Shown here in pieces: positions 14,974-21,800 of a DNA stretch of 32,456 nt. This DNA comes from an uncultured Pseudomonadota bacterium (GTDB lineage Bacteria > Pseudomonadota > Gammaproteobacteria > Steroidobacterales > Steroidobacteraceae), in the NCBI GenBank assembly GCA_903858165.1, contig CAIOHZ010000053.1, positions 1 through 32,456 on the forward strand, in the 5' to 3' direction. The notes beneath the pieces are model-generated. The model had not been told where the DNA came from. It did not search any database and saw only the letters and a list, made by a program, of their open reading frames with translations. Each line of letters opens with the position of its first letter. Within the stretch, counting starts at the first letter, position 1. The position numbers and the translations under genes were made by a program.

Positions 14974-16340
14974 TTAGGGACAGGGGCCTGTGCAGCAGCG
15001 GCCGGCGCAGCTCCAGCCTGCGACGCATTTGCTGCCTGCGGCGCAGTTGCAGCCTGCGGCGCAGCTCCAGCCTGCGGCGCTAGGCCAGCGTTATCGGCCT
15101 CAAACAGTTCATCGAGCAAGGCGCGCCATTCCGCATATTGCTGTTCGGCCGTGCCGGTCAGCTTCAATGCGCGGCCTTCCACCTCGACCACTTGCGGTGC
15201 AGCTTCGCTCTGGAAGGAGTTGGACAACTCCTTGAGCGTGGCGTCATTCATCTTCGCTTCCTGGCCCTTCGCTATACCGCTCATCACCGCCTGCACGCCG
15301 CCATAAATGGCACCGGCCCGCGCAACGCTCACGGCACGGTCACAGGAGCTAGTGCCGCAGTTGTCAGGCACCAGAATGCCTGCCAGCACCGTGGCGACGC
15401 CCAACACCTTGCGAGCATTCGCCTGACGCTTCAGCTTGTCGCGCGTCTCGATCTCGTCATGGGTATAGCGCCGCCAGTTACCGTAAGGGTCGTGCAGGCG
15501 CTCGGTGAAGCCATCGTAGTAATCGCTCACCGTGTCGATGACGGCATCATCGCGCTGCTCGATGGTGCGCACGCGCTGCAAGAGCGGGTCGTCTTCCGCC
15601 GGCAAACGGGTAACGACCCAAGTGCCGGTTTTCGCCTCCTGTGCGAGATAGCCACTGAAAGCCTTCGGCGCAATGCTGCGGGCGAAGCGCAGTTCGGTGA
15701 CCCGCTGCACGTTGGTAAGCGCGGTGACATCCAGTTGTCGGCGGTAGGCGAGCAAGTCGTCCGCCAGCTTCACGTACAGGTTCTGGAACGGATCCCGCAC
15801 GCGGCCATTACTGGCCTTCGGCGCATCCTCGCGGTAACTGGAGGTGTCCGCGTCCTGTTCGTAACGCTTGCTGAACCAAAGCCGGCCGGTCGAATCCGTC
15901 ACCTTGGCATCAAAGGCGAGATGGAACCCAGTGGACTCGACGATGCGACCCTCGACCATGACATCCATGATGATGACGGCCGGCGGAATAACGCGTACCG
16001 CGCCCCACTGCCCGGTGGTCTCGAGCGTTTCCCGCAGCACCGTCGGCAAATAACGCGACTCGGCCTTGCGGATATCGGGGTATACGCCTTTCTTCTCAGC
16101 CACTTCCGGGTTGTCGAGTTCTTCCTTGGTCAAGCCCGTATCGAACAACCGCAGGCCCACGTCCAGCAACTGTGCCTCTGGCACCTCTTGGACCGCCTGC
16201 GTCGCGGCAAGCTTCGGTACGGGCAGAGTCTCTTGCATCATGCAACCCGCGAGGCCAGTGCAGAAGGCAAGCGCCAGCAGCATTGACGGCACACGCGTAC
16301 GGCGGTATTGGTTCAGCGAATCGATATTCATTCGGCTCAT
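14970..16340 (-). CDS. predicted lipoprotein with Pro/Gln/Ala repeat tail
   Basis: 456 residues. The signal sequence ends in the lipobox LAGC (Cys33). ATG 16340 is reported, but an AAGGA lies ten bases before the in-frame ATG at 16331, which is an equally good start. The region at about 110-230 (VIIMDVMVEGRIVESTGFHL, KVTDSTGRLWFSKRYEQD, DPFQNLYVKLADDL) resembles envelope lipoproteins that pair a beta sheet with a bound partner, but no named family is certain. A hydrophobic Gly/Ala/Val stretch near 310-355 could touch the membrane. The tail is a six-residue repeat, (P/S)QA(G/A/N)(A/T)A. It overlaps the kinase start by 4 bp (ATGA), so it probably works with the kinase at the outer or inner membrane face. 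Confidence 0.82.
   Translation of the reverse strand: MSRMNIDSLNQYRRTRVPSMLLALAFCTGLAGCMMQETLPVPKLAATQAVQEVPEAQLLDVGLRLFDTGLTKEELDNPEVAEKKGVYPDIRKAESRYLPTVLRETLETTGQWGAVRVIPPAVIIMDVMVEGRIVESTGFHLAFDAKVTDSTGRLWFSKRYEQDADTSSYREDAPKASNGRVRDPFQNLYVKLADDLLAYRRQLDVTALTNVQRVTELRFARSIAPKAFSGYLAQEAKTGTWVVTRLPAEDDPLLQRVRTIEQRDDAVIDTVSDYYDGFTERLHDPYGNWRRYTHDEIETRDKLKRQANARKVLGVATVLAGILVPDNCGTSSCDRAVSVARAGAIYGGVQAVMSGIAKGQEAKMNDATLKELSNSFQSEAAPQVVEVEGRALKLTGTAEQQYAEWRALLDELFEADNAGLAPQAGAAPQAATAPQAANASQAGAAPAAAAQAPVPK
15006..15077 (-). repeat. four tandem 18-bp units in lipoprotein tail
   Basis: Four consecutive 18-bp units, each ending in gcctgcg plus one or two variable bases on the plus strand, encode PQAGAA, PQAATA, PQAANA and SQAGAA (residues 422-445). 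The first and fourth units differ at only one base, so copy number may vary between strains. Confidence 0.85.
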
Positions 16341-16354
16341 ATCCTTTTCTACCG

Positions 16355-16368
16355 GCCGCTGCAGCGGC
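16355..16368. repeat. 14-bp perfect palindrome between two lipoprotein genes
   Basis: GCCGCTGCAGCGGC is self-complementary and lies 15-28 bp upstream of the lipoprotein start at 16340, within a 76-bp gap. There is no T-run after it on either strand, so it does not look like a terminator. It could be an operator or chance in GC-rich DNA. Confidence 0.35.
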
Positions 16369-16416
16369 TCAATAGCGCTGCTGCTCAGGGGTCTTGCTAC
16401 TTACTGACCCGATGAC

Positions 16417-17661
16417 TCACTGGCCCTTCTTGTACTTGCGGTATTCCTCCCAGAGCTTCTCGCGCAGCTCCGGGTCGGTTTCCGTCATGGCCGCTTCGCG
16501 AATCTGCTTGGCGACCACGTCATCGTCACTGCCATCGGGCACGTCCGCGGGGATGGTGCTGGGGCCAGAACCGCCACCGGTACCACCGCCACCGCCCGCA
16601 CCGGCGCCTGTGCCCTTGCCGCCGCCCGTGGAACCTTCGCCACCGGCTTGGCCGGCATTACCCTTGGCGCCTTGACCACCGGCACCGGGGCGTCCCGCCG
16701 CGCCACCCGGGTCGGACTTCATGCCGCCGTTCTTGTCACCTTGGCCGCCCTTGCCGCCTTGGCCGCCTTGGCCGCCTTCGCCGCCTTGGCCGTCACCGGA
16801 CTCACCGGCAGCGCCCGCACCGTCGCCCGCACCATCCGGCCCGGCACCTGCGCCATCGCCCGTCGTTCCAGCACGCGCGGACCGGTCCGCCGCCAGCACC
16901 TGCTGTTCCGTCCGGATGCGGCCGTCAAAAACGCCCAGCGATTCATCGATACGCCGCAAGATGGCTTCGCGCCGGTCTGCGCCGCCCGCTTGCGGACCAC
17001 TACCAGCGCCGCCGCCAGACGAAGAACCGGTCTGAGCACCCGACTGGCTACCCGCTTGGCCGCCTGCCTGACCACCGGCTTGTGCACCTGGCTTGCCGCC
17101 AGTGCCACCCGCGCTACCCACAGCGCCGCCACCGGCAGCGCCCGCGGTTTGCCCTGCCGCGGCAGCACCACCTTGTCCGGCTCCACCCGCAGGCTTCGCC
17201 GAGCCCTGCGTGGTATCCGCGCCCTGTCCGGCTTGCTGGCCATCGGGCTTGCCGTCACCGTCGGCGTCTTCGCCCGCGCCATTGGTACCCGCAGCGCCTG
17301 CGGTCGCGCCAGCCACGGCGGCATCACCGAGGCCACCTCCAGCAGTCGAAGCGCTGGCGTTCGGCCCGGCACCACTACTGCCGCCGGCGGTACCGCTGCC
17401 GGTCTTGCCGGCGCCGCCTTGCGCACCCGTGCTGCCGCCGGCCGAACCCGACGAGCCGCTGCTGCCCGAACTAGAACTGGTGCTGCCACTACTGCCACTA
17501 CTGCCCGAACTGCCGGAGGACGAACTCGGACTGGGCATCGAACTGGAAGGCATGCTGCTGGAACTGGACGAGCTTTGCTGCTCGAGACAACCCGTCAGCG
17601 TCAGCGAAACCAACGCGGCAACAGCCGCGCCATGTCGTGCAACAAGAGAGGGCTTGGTCAT
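16417..17661 (-). CDS. Ser/Gly-rich low-complexity lipoprotein
   Basis: 414 residues. The signal peptide ends with the lipobox LTGC (Cys25). Next comes a Ser-rich tether (about 30-75, SSG and SSSM repeats), then a long Gly/Ala-rich region, an interrupting helical segment (RREAILRRIDESLGVFDGRI, near 230-250), another Gly-rich stretch with GGQGGQGG repeats, and a charged C-terminal helix (TDPELREKLWEEYRKYKKGQ). One calcium-loop-like motif, DADGDGKPD, sits at 132-140. The two well-conserved-looking helical patches and the good lipobox argue for a real gene rather than a GC artefact. Possible role: a surface or periplasmic spacer that displays its C-terminal helix. A GGA eight bases before the ATG serves as ribosome binding site. 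No family recognised. Confidence 0.8.
   Translation of the reverse strand: MTKPSLVARHGAAVAALVSLTLTGCLEQQSSSSSSSMPSSSMPSPSSSSGSSGSSGSSGSTSSSSGSSGSSGSAGGSTGAQGGAGKTGSGTAGGSSGAGPNASASTAGGGLGDAAVAGATAGAAGTNGAGEDADGDGKPDGQQAGQGADTTQGSAKPAGGAGQGGAAAAGQTAGAAGGGAVGSAGGTGGKPGAQAGGQAGGQAGSQSGAQTGSSSGGGAGSGPQAGGADRREAILRRIDESLGVFDGRIRTEQQVLAADRSARAGTTGDGAGAGPDGAGDGAGAAGESGDGQGGEGGQGGQGGKGGQGDKNGGMKSDPGGAAGRPGAGGQGAKGNAGQAGGEGSTGGGKGTGAGAGGGGGTGGGSGPSTIPADVPDGSDDDVVAKQIREAAMTETDPELREKLWEEYRKYKKGQ
16741..16797 (-). repeat. 9-bp TTGGCCGCC-type repeats encoding GGQ/GGK/GGE units
   Basis: The plus strand shows repeated ttggccgcc, ttgccgcc and ttcgccgcc units, which encode the GGEGGQGGQGGKGGQG part of the Gly-rich lipoprotein. 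Short identical units make this a candidate slippage site. Confidence 0.7.
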
Positions 17662-17761
17662 GGCTAAGGTCCAGCTGAAACAAAGGTTGCGAACAGAGCC
17701 GGGACCACCAAGCAGGAAGCCATGCCGGAAGCCAGAGGCCCACTAGGGAAGTTACCGCAAT

Positions 17762-17784
17762 TGACGGCAAAAGTTCCGCCGTCA
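17762..17784 (-). other. small inverted repeat at the end of the first operon lipoprotein
   Basis: TGACGGC and GCCGTCA form a 7-bp stem with a 9-base loop. The TGA of the upstream lipoprotein gene (17782-17784) is part of the stem. No T-run follows on the minus strand, so it may be an attenuator or mRNA-stabilising hairpin rather than a terminator. The rest of the 120-bp gap to the next gene shows nothing recognisable. Confidence 0.35.
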
Positions 17785-18486
17785 GGGGGCACTGCCACTG
17801 GGAGCCGGAGTGCCGTCTCCCTGAAGGAAACTGCGCAACTGGCTGGACAAGCGGTCACACGCAGCCGATTGGACCCGCGCAATGAGCGGAATGGGCAACA
17901 CCACGCCAATCAGGGCGGAGGTACCGTTCACATTCGCCGACACGGAGCCCGTGGACTTGCGGTTCTGCAGATCCCACACCGTGGCTTGGTAATCCGACTG
18001 CTTTTCCCACCAACCAAAGCCAAGGCAACCACCCCCGCCGGGCCCGATGGCGCAAGCAATACTGCCGCCACTATCGATTTGCTGCGTGCTGCCACCCACC
18101 CAGACCAAGTAGCGGATGCCCTGCGCCGCAATGCGGTCCGCGACGCGCTGGTGAGCCAGCAACGCGCCGAGGTTGTCGGGACGCGTCGGTGCGGTGGAGG
18201 GCTCGAACCACGGGTAGAGCGTATCGATGAAGCGGTTGTTGTCCTCGACGCGGATAGGGTTGGCGCCGCTGGCCAATTCTTTGCCGACACAATCGAGAAA
18301 CTCGTCTTCGGAGCCGAGCCCATCCGCCACCGGCTTCGCGAGAATGACTAGGCCTTCGCCCTTGGCGATGGCCGTAGGTAAAAGACGGTTCTCGTCCATC
18401 TTGGCGGTCATGCAACCCGGCATGGCCACGACCAACAGCGCCAGTCCGGCGCCGCGGCCCCAACGGAGAATGCTGTCGAATTGCAT
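17782..18486 (-). CDS. predicted lipoprotein, first gene of the kinase/motor block
   Basis: 234 residues from ATG 18486; an in-frame GTG at 18534 would add 16 residues that spoil the signal sequence. MQFDSILRWGRGAGLALLV leads to VAMPGC, with lipid Cys25 but an atypical Pro at -2. The mature part has a central LVILAKPVADGL, then ALLAHQRVADRIAAQGIRYLVWVGG, a Gly-rich GPGGGGCLGFGWWEKQSDYQ, a strand ATVWDLQNRKSTGSVSANVN and a C-terminal helix ACDRLSSQLRSFLQG. This order recurs in uncharacterised Gram-negative lipoproteins, but I cannot name a family. A candidate promoter and a hairpin lie just upstream, so it probably opens the block; 120 bp separate it from the following gene. Confidence 0.78.
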   Translation of the reverse strand: MQFDSILRWGRGAGLALLVVAMPGCMTAKMDENRLLPTAIAKGEGLVILAKPVADGLGSEDEFLDCVGKELASGANPIRVEDNNRFIDTLYPWFEPSTAPTRPDNLGALLAHQRVADRIAAQGIRYLVWVGGSTQQIDSGGSIACAIGPGGGGCLGFGWWEKQSDYQATVWDLQNRKSTGSVSANVNGTSALIGVVLPIPLIARVQSAACDRLSSQLRSFLQGDGTPAPSGSAP

Positions 18487-18509
18487 GCCCGCACCACTTT
18501 TTTGCAGCG

Positions 18510-18528
18510 GCGTCGGCGGTGCCGACGC
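18510..18528 (-). promoter_or_regulatory. GC hairpin in the predicted 5' leader of the motor/kinase block
   Basis: GCGTCGGC and GCCGACGC form a perfect 8-bp stem with a 3-base loop, between the candidate -10 box and ATG 18486. On the minus strand it is followed by GCTGCAAAAAAG rather than a T-run, so it is not a normal terminator; it could protect the 5' end or control translation. Confidence 0.5.
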
Positions 18529-18544
18529 TTCCACGCGTAGCCTG

Positions 18545-18573
18545 AGTATAAGCAGGAAATGGGTGCTTGCCGC
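18545..18573 (-). promoter_or_regulatory. candidate sigma70-type promoter for the motor/kinase block
   Basis: On the minus strand TATACT (18550-18545) matches the -10 consensus at five of six bases. Seventeen bases upstream is GCGGCA (18573-18568), a poor -35 with three matches. A transcript would start near 18538, giving a leader of about 52 bases. The rest of the 120-bp gap to the MFS stop has no other clear signal. Confidence 0.45.
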
Positions 18574-18606
18574 TACTACCAGAGCGACAGTTGCCCACCG
18601 AGCACC

Positions 18607-19860
18607 TCAGGCGTCGTGAGCTCGTGTAGGCATACGGTCCAACCGGAACAGTTCGGGAAACACCCGCGTGAACACAGCCGTTACCGCGAGCGTCGCGAAA
18701 CCGCCGACCAAGATTGCCGGGCGCACACCCCACCACGAGGCCGTGACGCCGGACTCGAACTCACCCAGTTCGTTCGAAGCACCAATGAACATGGAGTTCA
18801 CGGCACTCACGCGCCCGCGCAGCGCGTCCGGGGTTTCCAGTTGCACCAGCAGCTGGCGCACGTAGACGCTGAGCATATCGGCGCCCCCCATCACGACCAG
18901 CACGCCGAGCGAGAAAAAGAAGTGGGTGGACCAGCCGAAGGCGACCGTCGACAGTCCGTAGAGGCCCACACTGAAAAACACCCAACGGCCGCAATGGCGC
19001 ACCGGGGGATAAGAAGCCAACACCAATGCCACGACCGTTGCACCGACACCCGGCGCCGCGCGCAGCAGGCCCAGCCCTGCTGGACCCACGTTGAGCAGGT
19101 CACTCGCCACGGCCGGTAAAAGCGCCGTAGCGCCGCCGAACAGCACCGCAAACAAATCCAAGGACATGGCGCCCAATACCTTGGGCCGCTGCCAAACAAA
19201 CTTCAGCCCCGCCAACACTTCGTGCCAACGCGAATCGACGACGGGAGCGTCCAGAGAGCGCTCCGGCATAGGCGGCGCCTTCATCTTCAATGCCAGCAAA
19301 AAGCCAGCAGCGATGAGCGCGGTGCTAACGCCAAACGCCACCTCGGCACCGGCCAGATACAAGAGGCCACCCAGGGCGGGGCCCGTAATAGCCGCCAACT
19401 GCCAAGTGGAACTGTTCAGCGCCACCGCTTGCGAGAAGAAGTTGCGTGGCACTAGGTTGGGCAGCAGCGACTGCAAGGCAGGCGACATGAAAGCACGAGC
19501 CACACCCAACACCATCATCACCAGGAAGATGGGCCAAACGCGGGTGGGCCCCATCCAAACCAGCGCCAGCAAGGCTCCCGATGCCAGCAAGTGCAAGGTA
19601 TAGCAGGCCATCACAATGGTCTTGCGGTCAACGCGGTCAGCCAACTGGCCCGCCGGCAACACGAACACCACAAACGGCAGGAACTGCGACAAGCCGATAA
19701 GACCAAGGTCGAGGGGGTCGCGCGTCAGCGCATAGACCTGCCAGCCCACCGCCACATGCAACACCTGCACCGCGAAACTGAGCAAGGTTTTGCCCGCGAC
19801 GAAGTACGCGAAATCGCGGTGGCGCAAGGCCTCGCGCAGAGCACCATGCTTTTGCAGCAT
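18607..19860 (-). CDS. MFS transporter, EntS/MFS_3-like exporter
   Basis: 417 residues with about twelve TM helices. ATG 19860 forms a TGATG junction with the MOSC stop; upstream in-frame sequence is only the shadow of the MOSC gene. The N-terminus (LREALRHRDFAYFVAGKTLL) and the first loop (AGQLADRVDRKTIVMACY, the MFS motif A) match the enterobactin-exporter-like MFS_3 group, as does the later MSPALQSLLPNLVPRNFFSQ. Such proteins expel siderophores, drugs or other small molecules by proton antiport; the substrate is unknown. It is the last gene of the ilvA-hydrolase-DUF3429-MOSC-MFS chain, and no siderophore genes are nearby. Confidence 0.87.
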   Translation of the reverse strand: MLQKHGALREALRHRDFAYFVAGKTLLSFAVQVLHVAVGWQVYALTRDPLDLGLIGLSQFLPFVVFVLPAGQLADRVDRKTIVMACYTLHLLASGALLALVWMGPTRVWPIFLVMMVLGVARAFMSPALQSLLPNLVPRNFFSQAVALNSSTWQLAAITGPALGGLLYLAGAEVAFGVSTALIAAGFLLALKMKAPPMPERSLDAPVVDSRWHEVLAGLKFVWQRPKVLGAMSLDLFAVLFGGATALLPAVASDLLNVGPAGLGLLRAAPGVGATVVALVLASYPPVRHCGRWVFFSVGLYGLSTVAFGWSTHFFFSLGVLVVMGGADMLSVYVRQLLVQLETPDALRGRVSAVNSMFIGASNELGEFESGVTASWWGVRPAILVGGFATLAVTAVFTRVFPELFRLDRMPTRAHDA

Positions 19861-20372
19861 CAGTCCTCTTCGCCGGGCGCCAGCGCACCGGCCTCGACCA
19901 GCACCACCGTATCGCCCACTCGCACCACGCCCGACTCCAGCACGCGAGCCGTAATACCGCCGTGCCCGCGCATGGCGTTGTAGCCGCCGGGACCAAAGTG
20001 CTCTTCCATGCGTGAACACGGCGCACAGGGCCCCGTGCCCTGCAGCAGCGCCGTACCCAAGCGGAACTTCGAACGCCGCAGCGCGAGCAGGTTGATGCCA
20101 GCCACCACAACATTGCGACGCGTCAGTTCGGGCTCCAGTGGCGCACGGCCGAGCATGGCGCCCACCGCCACCAAATGTTCCGCCTGGATGAGCGTGATCT
20201 GGCGTTTGGAAGCCGGGACGCCGCTGAAGCGATCGCCGATCAGACCTTCGCCGACACGGATTTCCGCTTCCTCGACGGGCCGCGGCTTGGTACGGCGCGC
20301 CGGCCGCAAGCCAATCCATTCCACGCGCCCCGCCTGCGGCAGAGTCTCCAACAACTTCTGCATAGCGCTCAT
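19860..20372 (-). CDS. MOSC domain protein
   Basis: 170 residues from ATG 20372, which overlaps the DUF3429 stop by 4 bp; an ATG nine bases later is an alternative. The chain matches stand-alone MOSC proteins: RVEWIGLRPARR at the start, a central GLIGDRF, an ITLIQAEHLVAVGAMLG helix, RRNVVVAGINLLAL, and GTGPCAPCSRMEEHFGPGGY followed by GHGGITARVLESGVVRVGDTV. MOSC domains (molybdenum cofactor sulfurase C-terminal) bind sulfur or molybdenum cofactor through a conserved Cys, here probably in the CAPC motif. The protein is cytosolic; its reaction is not known. It overlaps the MFS gene by 1 bp. Confidence 0.9.
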   Translation of the reverse strand: MSAMQKLLETLPQAGRVEWIGLRPARRTKPRPVEEAEIRVGEGLIGDRFSGVPASKRQITLIQAEHLVAVGAMLGRAPLEPELTRRNVVVAGINLLALRRSKFRLGTALLQGTGPCAPCSRMEEHFGPGGYNAMRGHGGITARVLESGVVRVGDTVVLVEAGALAPGEED

Positions 20373-20812
20373 CGCGTCACCAGTGCTACGACGAGGCAAG
20401 CGACGGCCCCGAAGGTGAGTTGCTGGCGCAGCGCCAGATACACCGCGCCCACTACAGCCACACCGAGTACGCGCTGTTCATACAAGTACCAACTGGCCAA
20501 GCCAACGATGAGCAGTCCGAGTCCCTGCTCCGCGGGCAGCAGCAGCGCTACCCAAGCCACCAGCGAAGGCACCACGCCGAGCAGTAGCGTGCGGGCTACG
20601 GGTAAGCCGGGCTTAGCGGCAACACCACCTGGCCCGAGAACCCAACCCCAGTGTACGGCCCCGAGAAAACTCAGGATACAGGCACCATAAGCGATGAGCG
20701 CGGGCAGGGCCCAGTCGCCCTGCTGCGTCACCACCGCCAAAGCGCCAGCCGCGAAGGGCAAAAGCCCGCCGTAGCCCAGCCAAGCGAGTGGTGGTGATGT
20801 GGTGGTTTGCAT
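20369..20812 (-). CDS. DUF3429 family membrane protein
   Basis: 147 residues from ATG 20812, which has a GGGAG ribosome binding site seven bases upstream; longer frames run into the neighbouring hydrolase gene. The protein is almost entirely hydrophobic, with about five TM helices. It carries the DUF3429 pattern WLGYGGLLPF near the start, YGACILSFLGAVHWGWVLG in the middle and ASWYLYEQRVL near the end. The family has no known function; members are typically small inner-membrane proteins. It lies 13 bp after the hydrolase and overlaps the MOSC gene by 4 bp. Confidence 0.85.
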   Translation of the reverse strand: MQTTTSPPLAWLGYGGLLPFAAGALAVVTQQGDWALPALIAYGACILSFLGAVHWGWVLGPGGVAAKPGLPVARTLLLGVVPSLVAWVALLLPAEQGLGLLIVGLASWYLYEQRVLGVAVVGAVYLALRQQLTFGAVACLVVALVTR

Positions 20813-20825
20813 CAAGGGGCTCCCT

Positions 20826-21800
20826 TCACTCCAAACCCGTAATGTCCGGCAGGGGCTGCCCCGCCAAGAACGCTGCCAGCCATGCTGCCACGGCTGCCGG
20901 CCGCTGATGGTGCAGTGAATGGGTAACGCCGGGGAACTCCAATACTTGCCCGCGCGCATAGGCGCGACGCAAAGCCTCCAGCGTGCCATCCGCACCGAGG
21001 CCGACCCGGAACTCACCCTGTTCGGCAAGCAGTACCAGCATGGGCGCCGTGATGGCCGCCCAACAAGCTTCCATCTCGTCACGGCGGTAATTCACGGGGT
21101 TCGCGAGCTTATGGAAGGGGTCCATCGCCAATGTGTAGCCGCCTTCCACGGGACGGGTCCAGGCTTTTGCGATGAACGCCAAGCGATCGGGACGCAGCCG
21201 CGAGTGGCGTTTCGCGAGTACTTGGGTAAACGCCTCGAGCGATGAATAACAACCGAACGTGGGCGCGGCGCCACGCAGTTGGGCAAGCCAGCGCCGGTAA
21301 ACATCTACAGCATCGCCCGCAGTGGTGCGCGGCAGTCCATGTCCGTCCAGGCTGACCACCGCGGCCACGCGCTCCGGGCGCAGCCCCGCATAGGCCAAGG
21401 CGATGTTGCCGCCCATGCTGTGGCCGATCAGATTGACAGGCGCATCGGGCGAGACGCGGTCGAGCAGATCGTCGAGGTCCGCGTAGTACTGCGGAAACCA
21501 GTAAGGCTCGCCAGTATCCGGTGAGGCGCCGAAGCCGCGCCAGTCCAGTGCGAGGAAGGGCCGCGCCTGCGGCCATTCGTCGACCAGAAACTGCCACGTC
21601 TCTCCGGTGTCCAGAAAGCCATGCAGGAATACCGTCAAAGGTAAGGTCGGCGCGGCATCGGCAACACCCGCCGCGTTAGTCGAAGGCGCCAACTCGTTCC
21701 ACCACCGCACCGCCAACGGACCACTGCGCAGCGGCAAGTGTGCCAATCGGGGAAGGCAACGCGGTTGATAAACCGCCGACAAACCGCACGCCGTGGTCAC
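20826..21800 (-). CDS. alpha/beta hydrolase
   Basis: 324 residues with a GTG start at 21800 that overlaps the ilvA stop by 4 bp (GTGA). The fold landmarks are all present: oxyanion strand FLHGFLDTGETW, then ALDWRGFGAS, the nucleophile elbow GHSMGG (Ser128) and a C-terminal His in FPGVTHSLHH. It resembles the esterase/epoxide-hydrolase/haloperoxidase branch; the substrate cannot be read. The coupling to ilvA suggests shared expression rather than shared pathway. Confidence 0.88.
   Translation of the reverse strand: MTTACGLSAVYQPRCLPRLAHLPLRSGPLAVRWWNELAPSTNAAGVADAAPTLPLTVFLHGFLDTGETWQFLVDEWPQARPFLALDWRGFGASPDTGEPYWFPQYYADLDDLLDRVSPDAPVNLIGHSMGGNIALAYAGLRPERVAAVVSLDGHGLPRTTAGDAVDVYRRWLAQLRGAAPTFGCYSSLEAFTQVLAKRHSRLRPDRLAFIAKAWTRPVEGGYTLAMDPFHKLANPVNYRRDEMEACWAAITAPMLVLLAEQGEFRVGLGADGTLEALRRAYARGQVLEFPGVTHSLHHQRPAAVAAWLAAFLAGQPLPDITGLE

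Noticed and set aside
15138-16286. A 382-residue open frame on the plus strand opposite a lipoprotein gene
   Set aside because: No recognisable domain or ribosome binding site; the minus-strand frame has a lipobox and operon overlaps.
16355-16368. Terminator between two lipoprotein genes
   Set aside because: The palindrome leaves almost no loop and is not followed by a T-run on either strand.
16540-17580. Short regular repeats that could suggest a CRISPR array or a repeat element
   Set aside because: Units are 3-9 bp, in frame, and encode Gly/Ser/Gln runs of a lipoprotein; there are no 25-40 bp repeats with unique spacers.
16648-17667. A 339-residue open frame on the plus strand opposite the Gly-rich lipoprotein
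   Set aside because: It is Ala/Thr/Arg-rich with no domain, an expected antisense shadow of GC-rich low-complexity coding DNA.
4734-18486. Type VI secretion locus
   Set aside because: Only regulatory-type domains are present; no sheath, baseplate, membrane-complex, Hcp, VgrG or ClpV gene is in the window.
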